A stretch of DNA of 33,420 nucleotides from Neorhizobium sp. UBA7851 (GTDB lineage: Bacteria; Pseudomonadota; Alphaproteobacteria; Rhizobiales; Rhizobiaceae): contig DLSX01000084.1 of the NCBI GenBank assembly GCA_002500765.1, positions 1-33,420 of the forward strand. Reading direction: 5' to 3'. Made by a program: the position numbers and the translations under genes. Below are positions 8,975 through 16,421 of this stretch, one piece after another. Every line of letters begins with the position of its first letter. The stretch's first letter is position 1. The notes beneath the pieces are model-generated. The model saw only the letters and a list, made by a program, of their open reading frames with translations, was not told where the DNA came from and did no database searches.

Positions 8975-9176
8975 CATGATTCAAAACGAAAAAAACAATC
9001 ACATTTTCTCGCGGGATCGTGCGACGAGCGTGAAGGCTCGATGCAAACCATGGCGAATTGAGGCGAGAATGTGGCGCAGATGAGGCGTGACCACCGATAG
9101 GCCCGATTCGGCTGGATCTCCTTTCCCCGCGACATTTCGGGCACTCGAAGCGCCACCGGCGAGGACGATCAGATAC

Positions 9177-9208
9177 AAAAAAAGGCCGGACGTATCTGTC
9201 GTCCGGCC
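9177..9208 (-). terminator. Rho-independent terminator after exoV
   Basis: On the minus strand a perfect 9-bp stem GGCCGGACG/CGTCCGGCC with a 7-nt loop is followed directly by seven Ts. It lies about 55 bp past the exoV stop and closes the GT2-exoT-exoV transcript. Confidence 0.92.
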
Positions 9209-9262
9209 GCTCCGATCAGAAAATTTATCGCTTCATTTACCCTTGCGGATGAAGCCTCGACA

Positions 9263-10291
9263 TCACACTGCCGTTGCGCGGCTGAGAGCCGTCCGCTTGT
9301 CCAGAATGTCCAGCGCCTCGTCGATATTGGCCACAAGCGCCGCACGGTCACCGTTGCAGGTCTGCCAGGCATCGATGAAGGTGCTGGTCTTGCCGTAGCT
9401 GTTGTCGAGCACGCAATGATCGGCATCGAGAAGCAGGCTCATGATATGCCCGTGCATGCGGTCGGTGATGACCTGCCGCGCAGAACTTAGAAGCCGCACA
9501 CCGCGATCGAAGCGCTGCTGCGCGCGCTCGCGATAGGCCAGTTCCGTCATCTTCGCCCGCCCGCCGACATCGCCGCGCAGCAGACCCTTGATGATCGCAG
9601 CCCGCTTGGTGCGCTTCTGGAAATCGGCTTCCTCGTGTTCCGGCCAGTCGGCCACGATCACGTTCGCACGGGCCGTGGCGCGGGCGGTATCGTGCGGGGC
9701 GCCGACTTCCTGGTCCGCACGCAAATTGAGGAGCAGGTCATGGCTCGGGGCAAGGCGCTTTACCGGACCGATCCAGAAAGCCATGTCCGGGCAAAGCCGG
9801 ACTTCGCACTGGAACCACTTCTTGGCGAATTCGAAGCTCTTCTTGTCGCGCACCAAGAGCTTGTAATTACCGTGCTTTTCGATCGCACGCGCCGTGCTGT
9901 CGATATTTTCCTGGCTCTTGAAATGGATCGTCTGCGGCATCTGGATGACCGGGCGGCCCTGGTATTTTCCCAGAATATGCTCGCGGAACTCACGGAAACC
10001 CGGCCAGATATCACCGAAATTGCCGCCGCCATGCAGTAGGATCTGGCCATCGCCGATGGCGGCCAGCATCCGCTCGTCGTTATGGGTCGGGATTTCGCTG
10101 ACGAAGCTGGGCTTCGATTTCACCCGGTCGAAATAGGCAAGTTCCCCGAGCCAGATGGCGCTGTCGCCGATATTGTAGTGGTTGGGGAAGTCCAGAAGCG
10201 CGTAACGCCCGGACAGATCGACGAGATCTGCGAGGTTCTCGTGGATGACGCCCTGAAGCCTCTTGATGGTGGCAGCACTCGTTTCCTGCAT
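9263..10291 (-). CDS. exoV: ExoV, succinoglycan pyruvyltransferase
   Basis: 342-residue member of the polysaccharide pyruvyl transferase family, which puts a pyruvate ketal on the terminal glucose of the repeat unit using phosphoenolpyruvate. Family landmarks present are the N-terminal HYNIGDSAIWLGE (N-x-GD motif), ILLHGGGNFGDIWPGF, and the C-terminal VITDRMHGHIMSLLL with DNSYGKTSTFIDAW. The frame stays open to 10324 but ATG 10291 is chosen for its AAGGAG at proper spacing. It is the last gene of the second minus-strand block, 40 bp after exoT. In S. meliloti, as I recall it, exoV lies next to exoW and exoU, so the gene order here is rearranged. Confidence 0.9.
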   Translation of the reverse strand: MQETSAATIKRLQGVIHENLADLVDLSGRYALLDFPNHYNIGDSAIWLGELAYFDRVKSKPSFVSEIPTHNDERMLAAIGDGQILLHGGGNFGDIWPGFREFREHILGKYQGRPVIQMPQTIHFKSQENIDSTARAIEKHGNYKLLVRDKKSFEFAKKWFQCEVRLCPDMAFWIGPVKRLAPSHDLLLNLRADQEVGAPHDTARATARANVIVADWPEHEEADFQKRTKRAAIIKGLLRGDVGGRAKMTELAYRERAQQRFDRGVRLLSSARQVITDRMHGHIMSLLLDADHCVLDNSYGKTSTFIDAWQTCNGDRAALVANIDEALDILDKRTALSRATAV

Positions 10292-10331
10292 GGGATCTCC
10301 TTGACGGTACGGTCGTGTTTCCAAACTAGCT

Positions 10332-11828
10332 CTACTTTTGCGCCAGCAGGCGGAAGCGTGCGGGCAGCATAGACATGATCATGGCGAGATAGGGCCGGAT
10401 CATTTTAAAGGCGAAAATCAGCATGAATGCGGCATAGATGGCGCCGCCCAGCGCGATGCAAAGCCCGGTGCCGAGCCATGCCGGCGTTACCGCCGCAAGG
10501 ATCACCGGCTTGGCGAACCAGACGCAGACGGCCATGATCAGCGAGCCGATGAACGGCATGGCGATCGCCTTCAGCGTTCCGAGTGAATCGATATGGGCAA
10601 AACGCTTCAGCACATATTGCTGGTAGGGCATGGTGAGCCACGCCCGCAGCGCGTAACCGGCGGCAACCGCGATGATGCCGTAAGGCACCAGCAGCCATGT
10701 CAGCACGACCGTCATGGCAAGCTGCAGCGCGGCCACGGAGAGAATGCTCTGCGCCTTGTTGACCGCGGCAAGCGCCGAGGAGGCAAAGACGTTCATCACG
10801 AAGGGCACGGCCATCATCACGAGCACGGTGGCGACATCGCCGGCATTGCCCCACTTGTCGCCGAACAGGAAGAGGATCAGCTGGTCCGAAAGCGCGCCGA
10901 AGCCGAGCAACAGCGGGAATGTGCCGAGCGCCGCCAGCCCGACGATACGGTTATAGGCATTGCGGAAAGAGACCGGATCGTTCTGCAGCTTCGACAGCGT
11001 CACCAGTGCAACACTTCCGATCGGCGAAAGAACAGCCTGGGAAATCAGCTCGATCAGCCGCCAGGCGATACGGTAACGCCCGACTTCTGTCGGTCCGAAC
11101 CAGCGAGAGATGAAAATGTCCTGCACGCGGGCAAGCATCATCCAGAGAATCTGGCTGACCACGAGGCTGACGCTGAACAGAAAGATCGAGCGGAAAATGG
11201 CGAAGTTGAAACGCAGCTTCGGGATCCAGCGATAGGACAACCAGCCGAGAACGACGAGCACGATGCCGTTGACCGCCGTCTGCGCCACCAGCGACCAGAC
11301 GCCCCAGCCGAGAAATGCCGCGGCAACCGCCGTCACACCGGAGAGAAGGCTTGCGGCGATGCTCTGGGCCGCAAGGCTCTTGTGGCCGAAATCACGCGCC
11401 AGCCGGGCATTGTGGATGACCGCAAGCGATGACAGCGGAAGAAACAGCGCGAGCCATTTGAGGATTTCCGCCACGTTCGGATCGCGAACGAATTCGCCAT
11501 AGGCGGGGGCTGCGAAAAAGATGATCAGGCCGACCGAGACGCTGAAGGCGACCGAAGCCCAGAATGCCGTATCCGCCAGTTCCTCGTCCAGTTCCAACTG
11601 CCGGGTCACGGCATCGCCAAGGCCTGCATAGGCGAGAACCCGGCCGATTTCGACGAACAGGCTTGCCAGCGCAAACGTGCCGAAATCCGCAGGTCCCAGG
11701 ATACGCGCCAGGATGACGAAGATGACGAAGGTCGCGACCGTGCTCCACCCGACGCGAACGATCGACCAAAGGATCGACGTCGCGGTTTTCTTTTTCAGGT
11801 CGCCACTGTCGACGGCTTGAGCATCCAT
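10332..11828 (-). CDS. exoT: ExoT, Wzx-type repeat-unit flippase
   Basis: About 498 residues with 12-14 hydrophobic helices, of the MATE/oligosaccharide flippase superfamily (polysaccharide synthesis protein). The N-terminus ATSILWSIVRVGWSTVATFVI and LARILGPADFG is the typical flippase opening. It should move the completed octasaccharide-lipid across the inner membrane to ExoQ/ExoP. Two ATGs are possible, 11834 and 11828; 11828 is chosen because GGA sits six bases before it. The length is close to S. meliloti ExoT. It lies between an extra glycosyltransferase (87-93 bp upstream) and exoV. Confidence 0.88.
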   Translation of the reverse strand: MDAQAVDSGDLKKKTATSILWSIVRVGWSTVATFVIFVILARILGPADFGTFALASLFVEIGRVLAYAGLGDAVTRQLELDEELADTAFWASVAFSVSVGLIIFFAAPAYGEFVRDPNVAEILKWLALFLPLSSLAVIHNARLARDFGHKSLAAQSIAASLLSGVTAVAAAFLGWGVWSLVAQTAVNGIVLVVLGWLSYRWIPKLRFNFAIFRSIFLFSVSLVVSQILWMMLARVQDIFISRWFGPTEVGRYRIAWRLIELISQAVLSPIGSVALVTLSKLQNDPVSFRNAYNRIVGLAALGTFPLLLGFGALSDQLILFLFGDKWGNAGDVATVLVMMAVPFVMNVFASSALAAVNKAQSILSVAALQLAMTVVLTWLLVPYGIIAVAAGYALRAWLTMPYQQYVLKRFAHIDSLGTLKAIAMPFIGSLIMAVCVWFAKPVILAAVTPAWLGTGLCIALGGAIYAAFMLIFAFKMIRPYLAMIMSMLPARFRLLAQK

Positions 11829-11921
11829 GAACATTCCAATCGATTAGAAGGCGGCAAGCACCGCCCCATATGCGTCTTGGCCCGCATGGCGTGGACCGTT
11901 TCGGAAAGATGTCCGGATCGT

Positions 11922-12839
11922 TTAGGAGGCCTGGCCGACGCGTCCGCTGCGCCAATAGGCCCAGAGCCCGGCAAGGTTCTGCTTCACCGTGTTTCGATAG
12001 GTCAGCCCGAGCGCCGCATCGAGATTCTTTCCGCCGAAAAATTCCTTCAGCGCCTGGCGCACATCCCAGCGGAACATGCCGCGCATGTTGGAATCCCGCA
12101 CGAACATGTATTTGGCGTAAAGCGCGCCGTTGCCATAGGAATATCCGTCGAACAGCCGCTGCACGTCGTCCATGCTGCGCCTTCCGTGGAAATGCTTGAC
12201 CACCAGGCTCGGGACATATTCGACGCTGAACCCTGCCCGGAACGCCCGGTGGATATAGTCGGTATCCTCGCCTGAACGGAACGTGGCGCCCGCGCCGAAG
12301 CGGATATCGAAAAGTCCGACCTTGTCTGCCAGCACCTTCGGGAAGGCCATGTTGCATCCGTGGATGAAACCGCCCGGATGGTTGAAATTGTTGAGGACCG
12401 CGTGTTGCGTATCCGTCTTGATCGTGATCGGCAGATCGCGCTCGTCACCCAGATCGATACGACCGCCGCGCATGACGGGAACGGTATCATCGGCGAACAG
12501 ACGGGCGATGGTTGTGAAATAATCCGGCGAAACTTCGCAGTCGTCGTCGGTAAAGGCAAGGATGCGGCCGCAGGCATTCTCGATGCCGGTATTGCGCGCG
12601 TGCGACAGGCCCGGCCGGCTCTCGAAGATTAGCCTCGTCGGGATCGGAGCCGTCTCGCTCCACTTGGCGACGACCTCGGAGGTTGCATCGGTCGAACCAT
12701 TGTCGACGAAGATGAACTCCAGCTTGAGGTCCCTGGCTTGCAGCGCGGCATTGGCGATGGCCTGCAGGCAGCTATCGAGCCCGAAGGCGCGATTACGCGA
12801 AGAAATGATGAGGCTAATGTCGACAACCTCGAACGTCAT
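11922..12839 (-). CDS. Extra family 2 glycosyltransferase in exo cluster
   Basis: A 305-residue GT2 protein. Landmarks are ISLIISSRNRAFGLDSCL, FIFVDNGSTDATSEV, GLSHARNTGIENACG, the AFTDDDCEV metal site and SGEDTDYIHRAFRAGF followed by VKHFHGRR. It does not look like ExoA, L, M, O, U or W, all of which have better candidates here, so it is surplus to the canonical succinoglycan set. ATG 12839 is chosen because AAGGGA lies at good spacing; upstream in-frame codons lack such a site. It heads the GT2-exoT-exoV block. It may add or replace a sugar in the repeat unit, or make a different side chain; the donor sugar cannot be told from sequence. Confidence 0.85.
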   Translation of the reverse strand: MTFEVVDISLIISSRNRAFGLDSCLQAIANAALQARDLKLEFIFVDNGSTDATSEVVAKWSETAPIPTRLIFESRPGLSHARNTGIENACGRILAFTDDDCEVSPDYFTTIARLFADDTVPVMRGGRIDLGDERDLPITIKTDTQHAVLNNFNHPGGFIHGCNMAFPKVLADKVGLFDIRFGAGATFRSGEDTDYIHRAFRAGFSVEYVPSLVVKHFHGRRSMDDVQRLFDGYSYGNGALYAKYMFVRDSNMRGMFRWDVRQALKEFFGGKNLDAALGLTYRNTVKQNLAGLWAYWRSGRVGQAS

Positions 12840-12903
12840 CCTGTTCCCTTCAACCGTTAAGCGAAACAAGCGGCTTGCCGCCACTTCGTGACCAAGAAAC
12901 ATT

Positions 12904-12914
12904 TTGCACTGCAA
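12904..12914 (-). promoter_or_regulatory. TGC/GCA palindrome upstream of the extra GT2
   Basis: TTGCACTGCAA is an 11-bp palindrome with one central base, 65 bp upstream of the GT2 start. It shares the TTGCAGTGCA core (minus strand) with the motifs in the other two exo intergenic regions. Confidence 0.42.
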
Positions 12915-13430
12915 CAAATCACGAAAGCAATCAGGAGCGCAATTGGGGTATTTTCATGATTGCTGCTCACAGATAGGGCAGCTTTCGTGCTGAAACATCG
13001 CCAGCGTCAAATATTTCGCATAACTGCGTTTCGTGTCGGAAAAATGATGTGCGCTCACCTTAATCCGCTGTTTTGAGGCAAAAACCTCCGTTTTCGCACA
13101 GATGGACCAGCTCCGCCCTTACGGAAAAACAGCATGAAACCCACCCTTTTGCCGTATTCACCCTTCTAAAATTGGTGCAGTGCCCAAGATTAGGTGCGCG
13201 GCTCTGCGCTTGCGCAACCGCGACATGAATATGGTGTTTGCGACATCCGTCTCAGTGGCTCCAGCACGAATCGCCGGACCGCAAACTTTCCCGGACTGCA
13301 AGAATTGGGTCCGCGTCCTCATGATTTGGAAAGGTCCGCCGATTGTAAAAATATGTCTGTTCGAGCTCCCGTACCGGTTTCGGGAGCCGCCCGCTGCAGC
13401 AGCCGGAACTGCAAGCTTCGACAGATAAAG

Positions 13431-13460
13431 CTGCGTCCTCAAGGGCGCAGTCGTTTTCGC
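13431..13460 (+). terminator. Terminator-like hairpin in the exoW upstream region
   Basis: CTGCGTCC at 13431-13438 pairs with GGGCGCAG at 13443-13450 (one G-U pair) around a 4-nt loop. It is followed by TCGTTTTCG. It lies about 135 bp before the exoW start, with no gene just upstream to terminate. It could end a small RNA or act as an attenuator in the exoW leader, or be fortuitous. Confidence 0.35.
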
Positions 13461-13586
13461 CGCCATCACTCGTTTTCCGTAACGGGCATCAGTCTGGCCC
13501 GGCCTTGCGACATGTACCCGCCCTCTCGCCAAGAAAGATGGACAGCCACCCAGCTCACGTTCCAGAACTGCTAAGGAATTAAAATC

Positions 13587-14555
13587 ATGGCTAGTTTCAC
13601 TGTTGTCATTCCGTTCTTCCAACGGAAAAAAGGAATTTTGTCCCGCGCGTTGAAATCGATATTCGCGCAAAGCTTTCAGGATTTCGACATCGTCATCGTC
13701 GATGACCAGTCTCCCCTCCCCGCAGAGACCGAATTGCGCGACATTCCCGCTGAATGGAAAGCGAAAATCCGCGTCATCCGGCAGGAAAACGGCGGGCCGG
13801 GTGCAGCCCGCAATACCGGGCTCGACGCCGTTCCGGCAGAAACGCGCTTCGTTGCGCTGCTCGATTCCGATGACATATGGCGCACCGACCACCTGAAGAA
13901 CGCCCATGACTTCATGACCCGTTTCGAGGCCGAATGCTATTTCGCCTCGATGCAGGAAAGCGAGGAGTTCTATTACCATTTCGGCATGGCCAAGCTTGCC
14001 GAGACGGAAGACAGCAAAATGCTTGTGCAAGACCCGCTCGTGCTGGAAATCCCCGACCTTGCCAGCGTCATGCTGAAGGATTGGGCCTTCCTGCACCTGA
14101 GCTGCATGGTGATCGCGCGGCCGCTGTTCGAGACGATAAGGTTCGATCCGGCGCTCCGGCTCGCCGCCGAGGATGTGCTGTTCTTCGCCGACTGCATCCT
14201 GAATGCCGAGCGAACGATATTGTGCGACACGCCGGGTGCGGCCCGTGGCATGGGCGTCAACATTTTCCACGGCATCGACAACCAGTCGCCGGAATTCCTG
14301 CAGCAGCAGTTCAACACACTGGTGGCGCTCGATACGCTTGAAACGCGCTTCGAGGACAGGCCGGAGGATGTCGCCTCGATCACGTCCTACAAGAACATGG
14401 CAAGACGCCAGGCTCTGTGGAGCCAGGCGGGACGGCTGAAGCGCCGCCAGTCGCCGGATTTCGGCCTGCTGGCCCGCTGGGTCATGCGCGATCCGGCAAT
14501 CCTTGGCGCAGCCGTCAAGATCGGCGCGGGCAAGCTCGATCGCCGGCGCGGATAA
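13587..14555 (+). CDS. exoW: ExoW, succinoglycan glucosyltransferase (GT family 2)
   Basis: A 322-residue GT2 protein opening with FTVVIPFFQRKKGILSRAL, typical of ExoW. Then come FDIVIVDDQSPLPAE, ENGGPGAARNTGLD, the ALLDSDDIW metal site and AAEDVLFFADCIL. ExoW adds a late (side-chain) glucose after ExoU in S. meliloti. The ATG at 13587 has AAGGAA about ten bases upstream. It is a single-gene unit on the plus strand, flanked by minus-strand genes on both sides, which differs from the S. meliloti arrangement where it sits among other exo genes. Its product is still needed for the terminal glucoses, so independent promoter control is implied. Confidence 0.88.
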   Translation: MASFTVVIPFFQRKKGILSRALKSIFAQSFQDFDIVIVDDQSPLPAETELRDIPAEWKAKIRVIRQENGGPGAARNTGLDAVPAETRFVALLDSDDIWRTDHLKNAHDFMTRFEAECYFASMQESEEFYYHFGMAKLAETEDSKMLVQDPLVLEIPDLASVMLKDWAFLHLSCMVIARPLFETIRFDPALRLAAEDVLFFADCILNAERTILCDTPGAARGMGVNIFHGIDNQSPEFLQQQFNTLVALDTLETRFEDRPEDVASITSYKNMARRQALWSQAGRLKRRQSPDFGLLARWVMRDPAILGAAVKIGAGKLDRRRG

Positions 14556-14603
14556 CAAGGCCGACGGCAGAACGCGCTTTCAGGGTAAAAAGCAACAAGG
14601 ATA

Positions 14604-14623
14604 GGCGGGTGGCGACACCCGCC
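14604..14623 (-). terminator. Terminator after exoU
   Basis: A perfect 8-bp stem GGCGGGTG/CACCCGCC with a 4-nt loop lies just 5 bp past the exoU stop on the minus strand. A U-rich tract (TATCCTTGTTGCTTTTT) follows. It sits between the convergent exoW and exoU genes and might also act weakly on exoW transcripts. Confidence 0.7.
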
Positions 14624-14628
14624 GCCGA

Positions 14629-15639
14629 TTACCCCTGCCCTGCCGCCGGTACTCCGGCCAACAGATAACGCGGCGTTGTCGGCAACGAGGCGGCCGACGT
14701 ATTGTCGTTGCGCCGGAGCGCATCGTATTTGTCGAGGAAGATGCCGGTGACCACGGGAACAAGCGCATCCGGACGCGACAGGATATGCCTGATCGCACCA
14801 CCCTTGCCCGATTGCCGTTTCACATCGAGGAACTCGCGCAGTTCATAGCGCGCCTTGATGTGATCACGGTGATGCGTGATGACCGAGCGCGCATCCGAAG
14901 GCAGGGACATGGCGGCAAGGACGGCGTTGTCGGCCTCGTAAAGCCGCCTCAGATCCTCCGTGCGATGGCGGCTGCTGAGCGAATCGCCACGCACCACGGC
15001 GCCATAACCGCAATGTTCGATCACCTTGTAACGCGCGCCCAGCGCAAGCGCGCGGACATAGAAGTCGTAGTCCTCGCCAAGCCGCAACTGCTCGTCATAA
15101 CGGAGCTTGTGCGCCTCGATAAACGAGCGGCGCATGACAGGCTTCAGGAACCCCGTCTCGCCTCTCGGCTTGCCGCGCTTCGAAATATTGCCCTCGACGA
15201 ACTGGACGAGCGACAGCGCCCGCGCCCGCGACTGGAACCGTGCCGGCGCGGAAAGAGCCGCCGGGTCGGCGACGAAGGCGATATTGTCGGCGATGAAATC
15301 CCAGCCGCTTTCCAGAAGCATCGGCGAAAATCGGCCCGGAAAGAAAAAGTCGTCGGCGTCGAGGATTGCGATCAGCGGCGCATTCGACTGTGCAATCGCG
15401 GCATTGCGGGCAGCGGACGGCCCCTGGTTCTGTTCGAAGGTAATGATCTTCAGCCGGCCGCTGCCGTCATCTGCGGCGAGAGCCGCCTGATCCGTCCCGT
15501 CGCTCGAGCCGTCATCCACGACGACGACTTCCGAGACAACGGTCTCGCGAAGCGCCGAAGCCACCGCCAGACCTATCGTATCGGCGGCGTTCTTGGCTGC
15601 GATGATTACACAGATCGTTTCATCAAGGGCTTCCGCCAT
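14629..15639 (-). CDS. exoU: ExoU, succinoglycan glucosyltransferase (GT family 2)
   Basis: 336-residue GT2 enzyme. It begins ETICVIIAAKNAADTIGLAV, with VVVVDDGSSDGTDQA, EQNQGPSAARNAAI, the AILDADDFFFPGRF metal site and LGEDYDFYVRAL. This layout is that of ExoU, which adds the sixth sugar (a side-chain glucose). ATG 15639 is chosen because GGAG lies six bases before it; ATGs at 15654 and 15651 and a GTG at 15663 are upstream options with poorer sites. exoX lies just upstream on the same strand (112 bp), so the two may share the exoX promoter. Similarity to ExoO suggests duplication. Confidence 0.87.
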   Translation of the reverse strand: MAEALDETICVIIAAKNAADTIGLAVASALRETVVSEVVVVDDGSSDGTDQAALAADDGSGRLKIITFEQNQGPSAARNAAIAQSNAPLIAILDADDFFFPGRFSPMLLESGWDFIADNIAFVADPAALSAPARFQSRARALSLVQFVEGNISKRGKPRGETGFLKPVMRRSFIEAHKLRYDEQLRLGEDYDFYVRALALGARYKVIEHCGYGAVVRGDSLSSRHRTEDLRRLYEADNAVLAAMSLPSDARSVITHHRDHIKARYELREFLDVKRQSGKGGAIRHILSRPDALVPVVTGIFLDKYDALRRNDNTSAASLPTTPRYLLAGVPAAGQG

Positions 15640-15751
15640 AAGCTTCTCCATCATCCGCCCCACCGCTTGAAGGTGGAAGACTTATGAACTTAGGAAAATG
15701 GCAGCGATGTGAAAGAGCTAATTTTAGGGGCTGAAAACGCGCGACGGAAAC

Positions 15752-16045
15752 TCAATGGTCCTGGATATGCACCCTGGCCGGCGCCTCTGTGGTCAGGCTG
15801 TCGCGGCCCGTCGCATCCGTTCTCGATTTTGCGGAACCGCCATCCTTGGAGCGTTTCCTGTCCATCTGGGCCTTCTCGCGACGCACCAGGTAAATGATCC
15901 CGATGAAATAGCCGACCTGAAGTATAACCGCACACAGAACAGTCGCGCCGAGCGCAGTCCAGAAGGAACCGGACATGACATAAGCGGCAACGGCAAACAC
16001 CGCGAGCGTTGCCAACATGCTCACCAGGACACGCGGTGCATACAT
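15752..16045 (-). CDS. exoX: ExoX, small membrane inhibitor of exopolysaccharide synthesis
   Basis: A 97-residue protein of the ExoX/SyrA type, with MYAPRVLVSML at the N-terminus, one helix at about residues 6-26 and a second at about 32-54 (CAVILQVGYFIGIIYLV), then a basic, charged C-terminal tail. In S. meliloti and R. leguminosarum ExoX/PsiA-like proteins reduce EPS production, probably by acting on ExoY at the membrane; the exoX:exoY ratio matters. Three ATGs stand in a row (16051, 16048, 16045). The last is chosen because GGGAGGA gives 7-base spacing only there, and because homologues start MYAPR. It is divergent from exoY across a 725-bp region, as in S. meliloti. Confidence 0.9.
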   Translation of the reverse strand: MYAPRVLVSMLATLAVFAVAAYVMSGSFWTALGATVLCAVILQVGYFIGIIYLVRREKAQMDRKRSKDGGSAKSRTDATGRDSLTTEAPARVHIQDH

Positions 16046-16223
16046 CATCATTCCTCCCGAGGGACTTTTCTTATGAATTTCAAAAACTCATCGGTCCTCT
16101 CACATGCCTTTTACATTACGGTGCAGCGAGAGAATTTTCAAGATTTTCACAGGGCGCCGGATCCTGGCCAGTGAATCTTTCGTAAGATTCCACAAGAGAC
16201 CGGAGAAGCGCCTTTCAAACGGT

Positions 16224-16285
16224 TCAACACCCCGTTACCACATATCAACACCGCATTTTTGCCACATTTAAGCCAGATTTGCCAC
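16224..16285. repeat. Two pairs of helically phased direct repeats
   Basis: TCAACACC occurs at 16224-16231 and 16245-16252 (21 bp apart). TTTGCCAC occurs at 16258-16265 and 16278-16285 (20 bp apart). Spacing of about two helical turns is typical of sites for tandemly bound response regulators. No regulator can be named from sequence. Confidence 0.5.
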
Positions 16286-16359
16286 CCTTTGGAACAAAGG
16301 ACTGCTGTCGGCTGCCGCAAGGCACCTTTATCCGTTCACATATTGTTACAAAGGTCACC

Positions 16360-16377
16360 GGGTGCGATCATGCACCC
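16360..16377. repeat. Inverted repeat in the exoX-exoY region
   Basis: GGGTGC and GCACCC separated by 6 bp (GATCAT), 20 bp to the left of the TGC/GCA motif. Could be an operator or hairpin. Confidence 0.45.
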
Positions 16378-16397
16378 TATTGCGCCGCACCATTGTA

Positions 16398-16421
16398 TTG
16401 CAGTGCAGCAGGCCTAGGCCT
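16398..16421 (+). promoter_or_regulatory. TGC/GCA motif abutting a 12-bp palindrome
   Basis: TTGCAGTGCAGCA (16398-16410) is followed, sharing its last base, by the perfect palindrome AGGCCTAGGCCT (16410-16421). The first element differs by one base from the minus-strand copy at 8962-8974. It lies about 350 bp from both exoX and exoY. Confidence 0.42.

Larger units (their letters stand above)
8738..9262. promoter_or_regulatory. Intergenic region upstream of exoH, downstream of exoV
   Basis: 525 bp without a convincing gene. The right end holds the exoV terminator (9177-9208). The left part is the presumed promoter region of the exoH-to-exoP operon, since exoH and exoK have no other upstream space. 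It contains two copies of a TGC/GCA motif (8834-8846 and 8962-8974) and AT-rich stretches near 8980-9005. I could not identify a clear -35/-10 pair. Confidence 0.55.
12840..13586. promoter_or_regulatory. Long divergent intergenic region between the extra GT2 and exoW
   Basis: 747 bp with no supportable protein gene. It should hold the leftward promoter of the GT2-exoT-exoV block and the rightward exoW promoter. Contents seen: a TTGCACTGCAA palindrome at 12904-12914, a related TGCAGTGC at 13176-13183, a 7-bp stem hairpin at 13365-13387 and a terminator-like hairpin at 13431-13450. The half nearest the GT2 gene is clearly more AT-rich than the flanking genes. Confidence 0.5.

Noticed and set aside
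8796..9083. 95-codon plus-strand frame between exoH and exoV
   Set aside because: No ribosome-binding site, no recognisable motif and unusual composition; the region is better explained as promoter DNA.
13158..14558. 466-codon open frame on the minus strand
   Set aside because: It is antisense to exoW, which has a good start, ribosome-binding site and GT2 motifs. The opposite frame has no recognisable domain.
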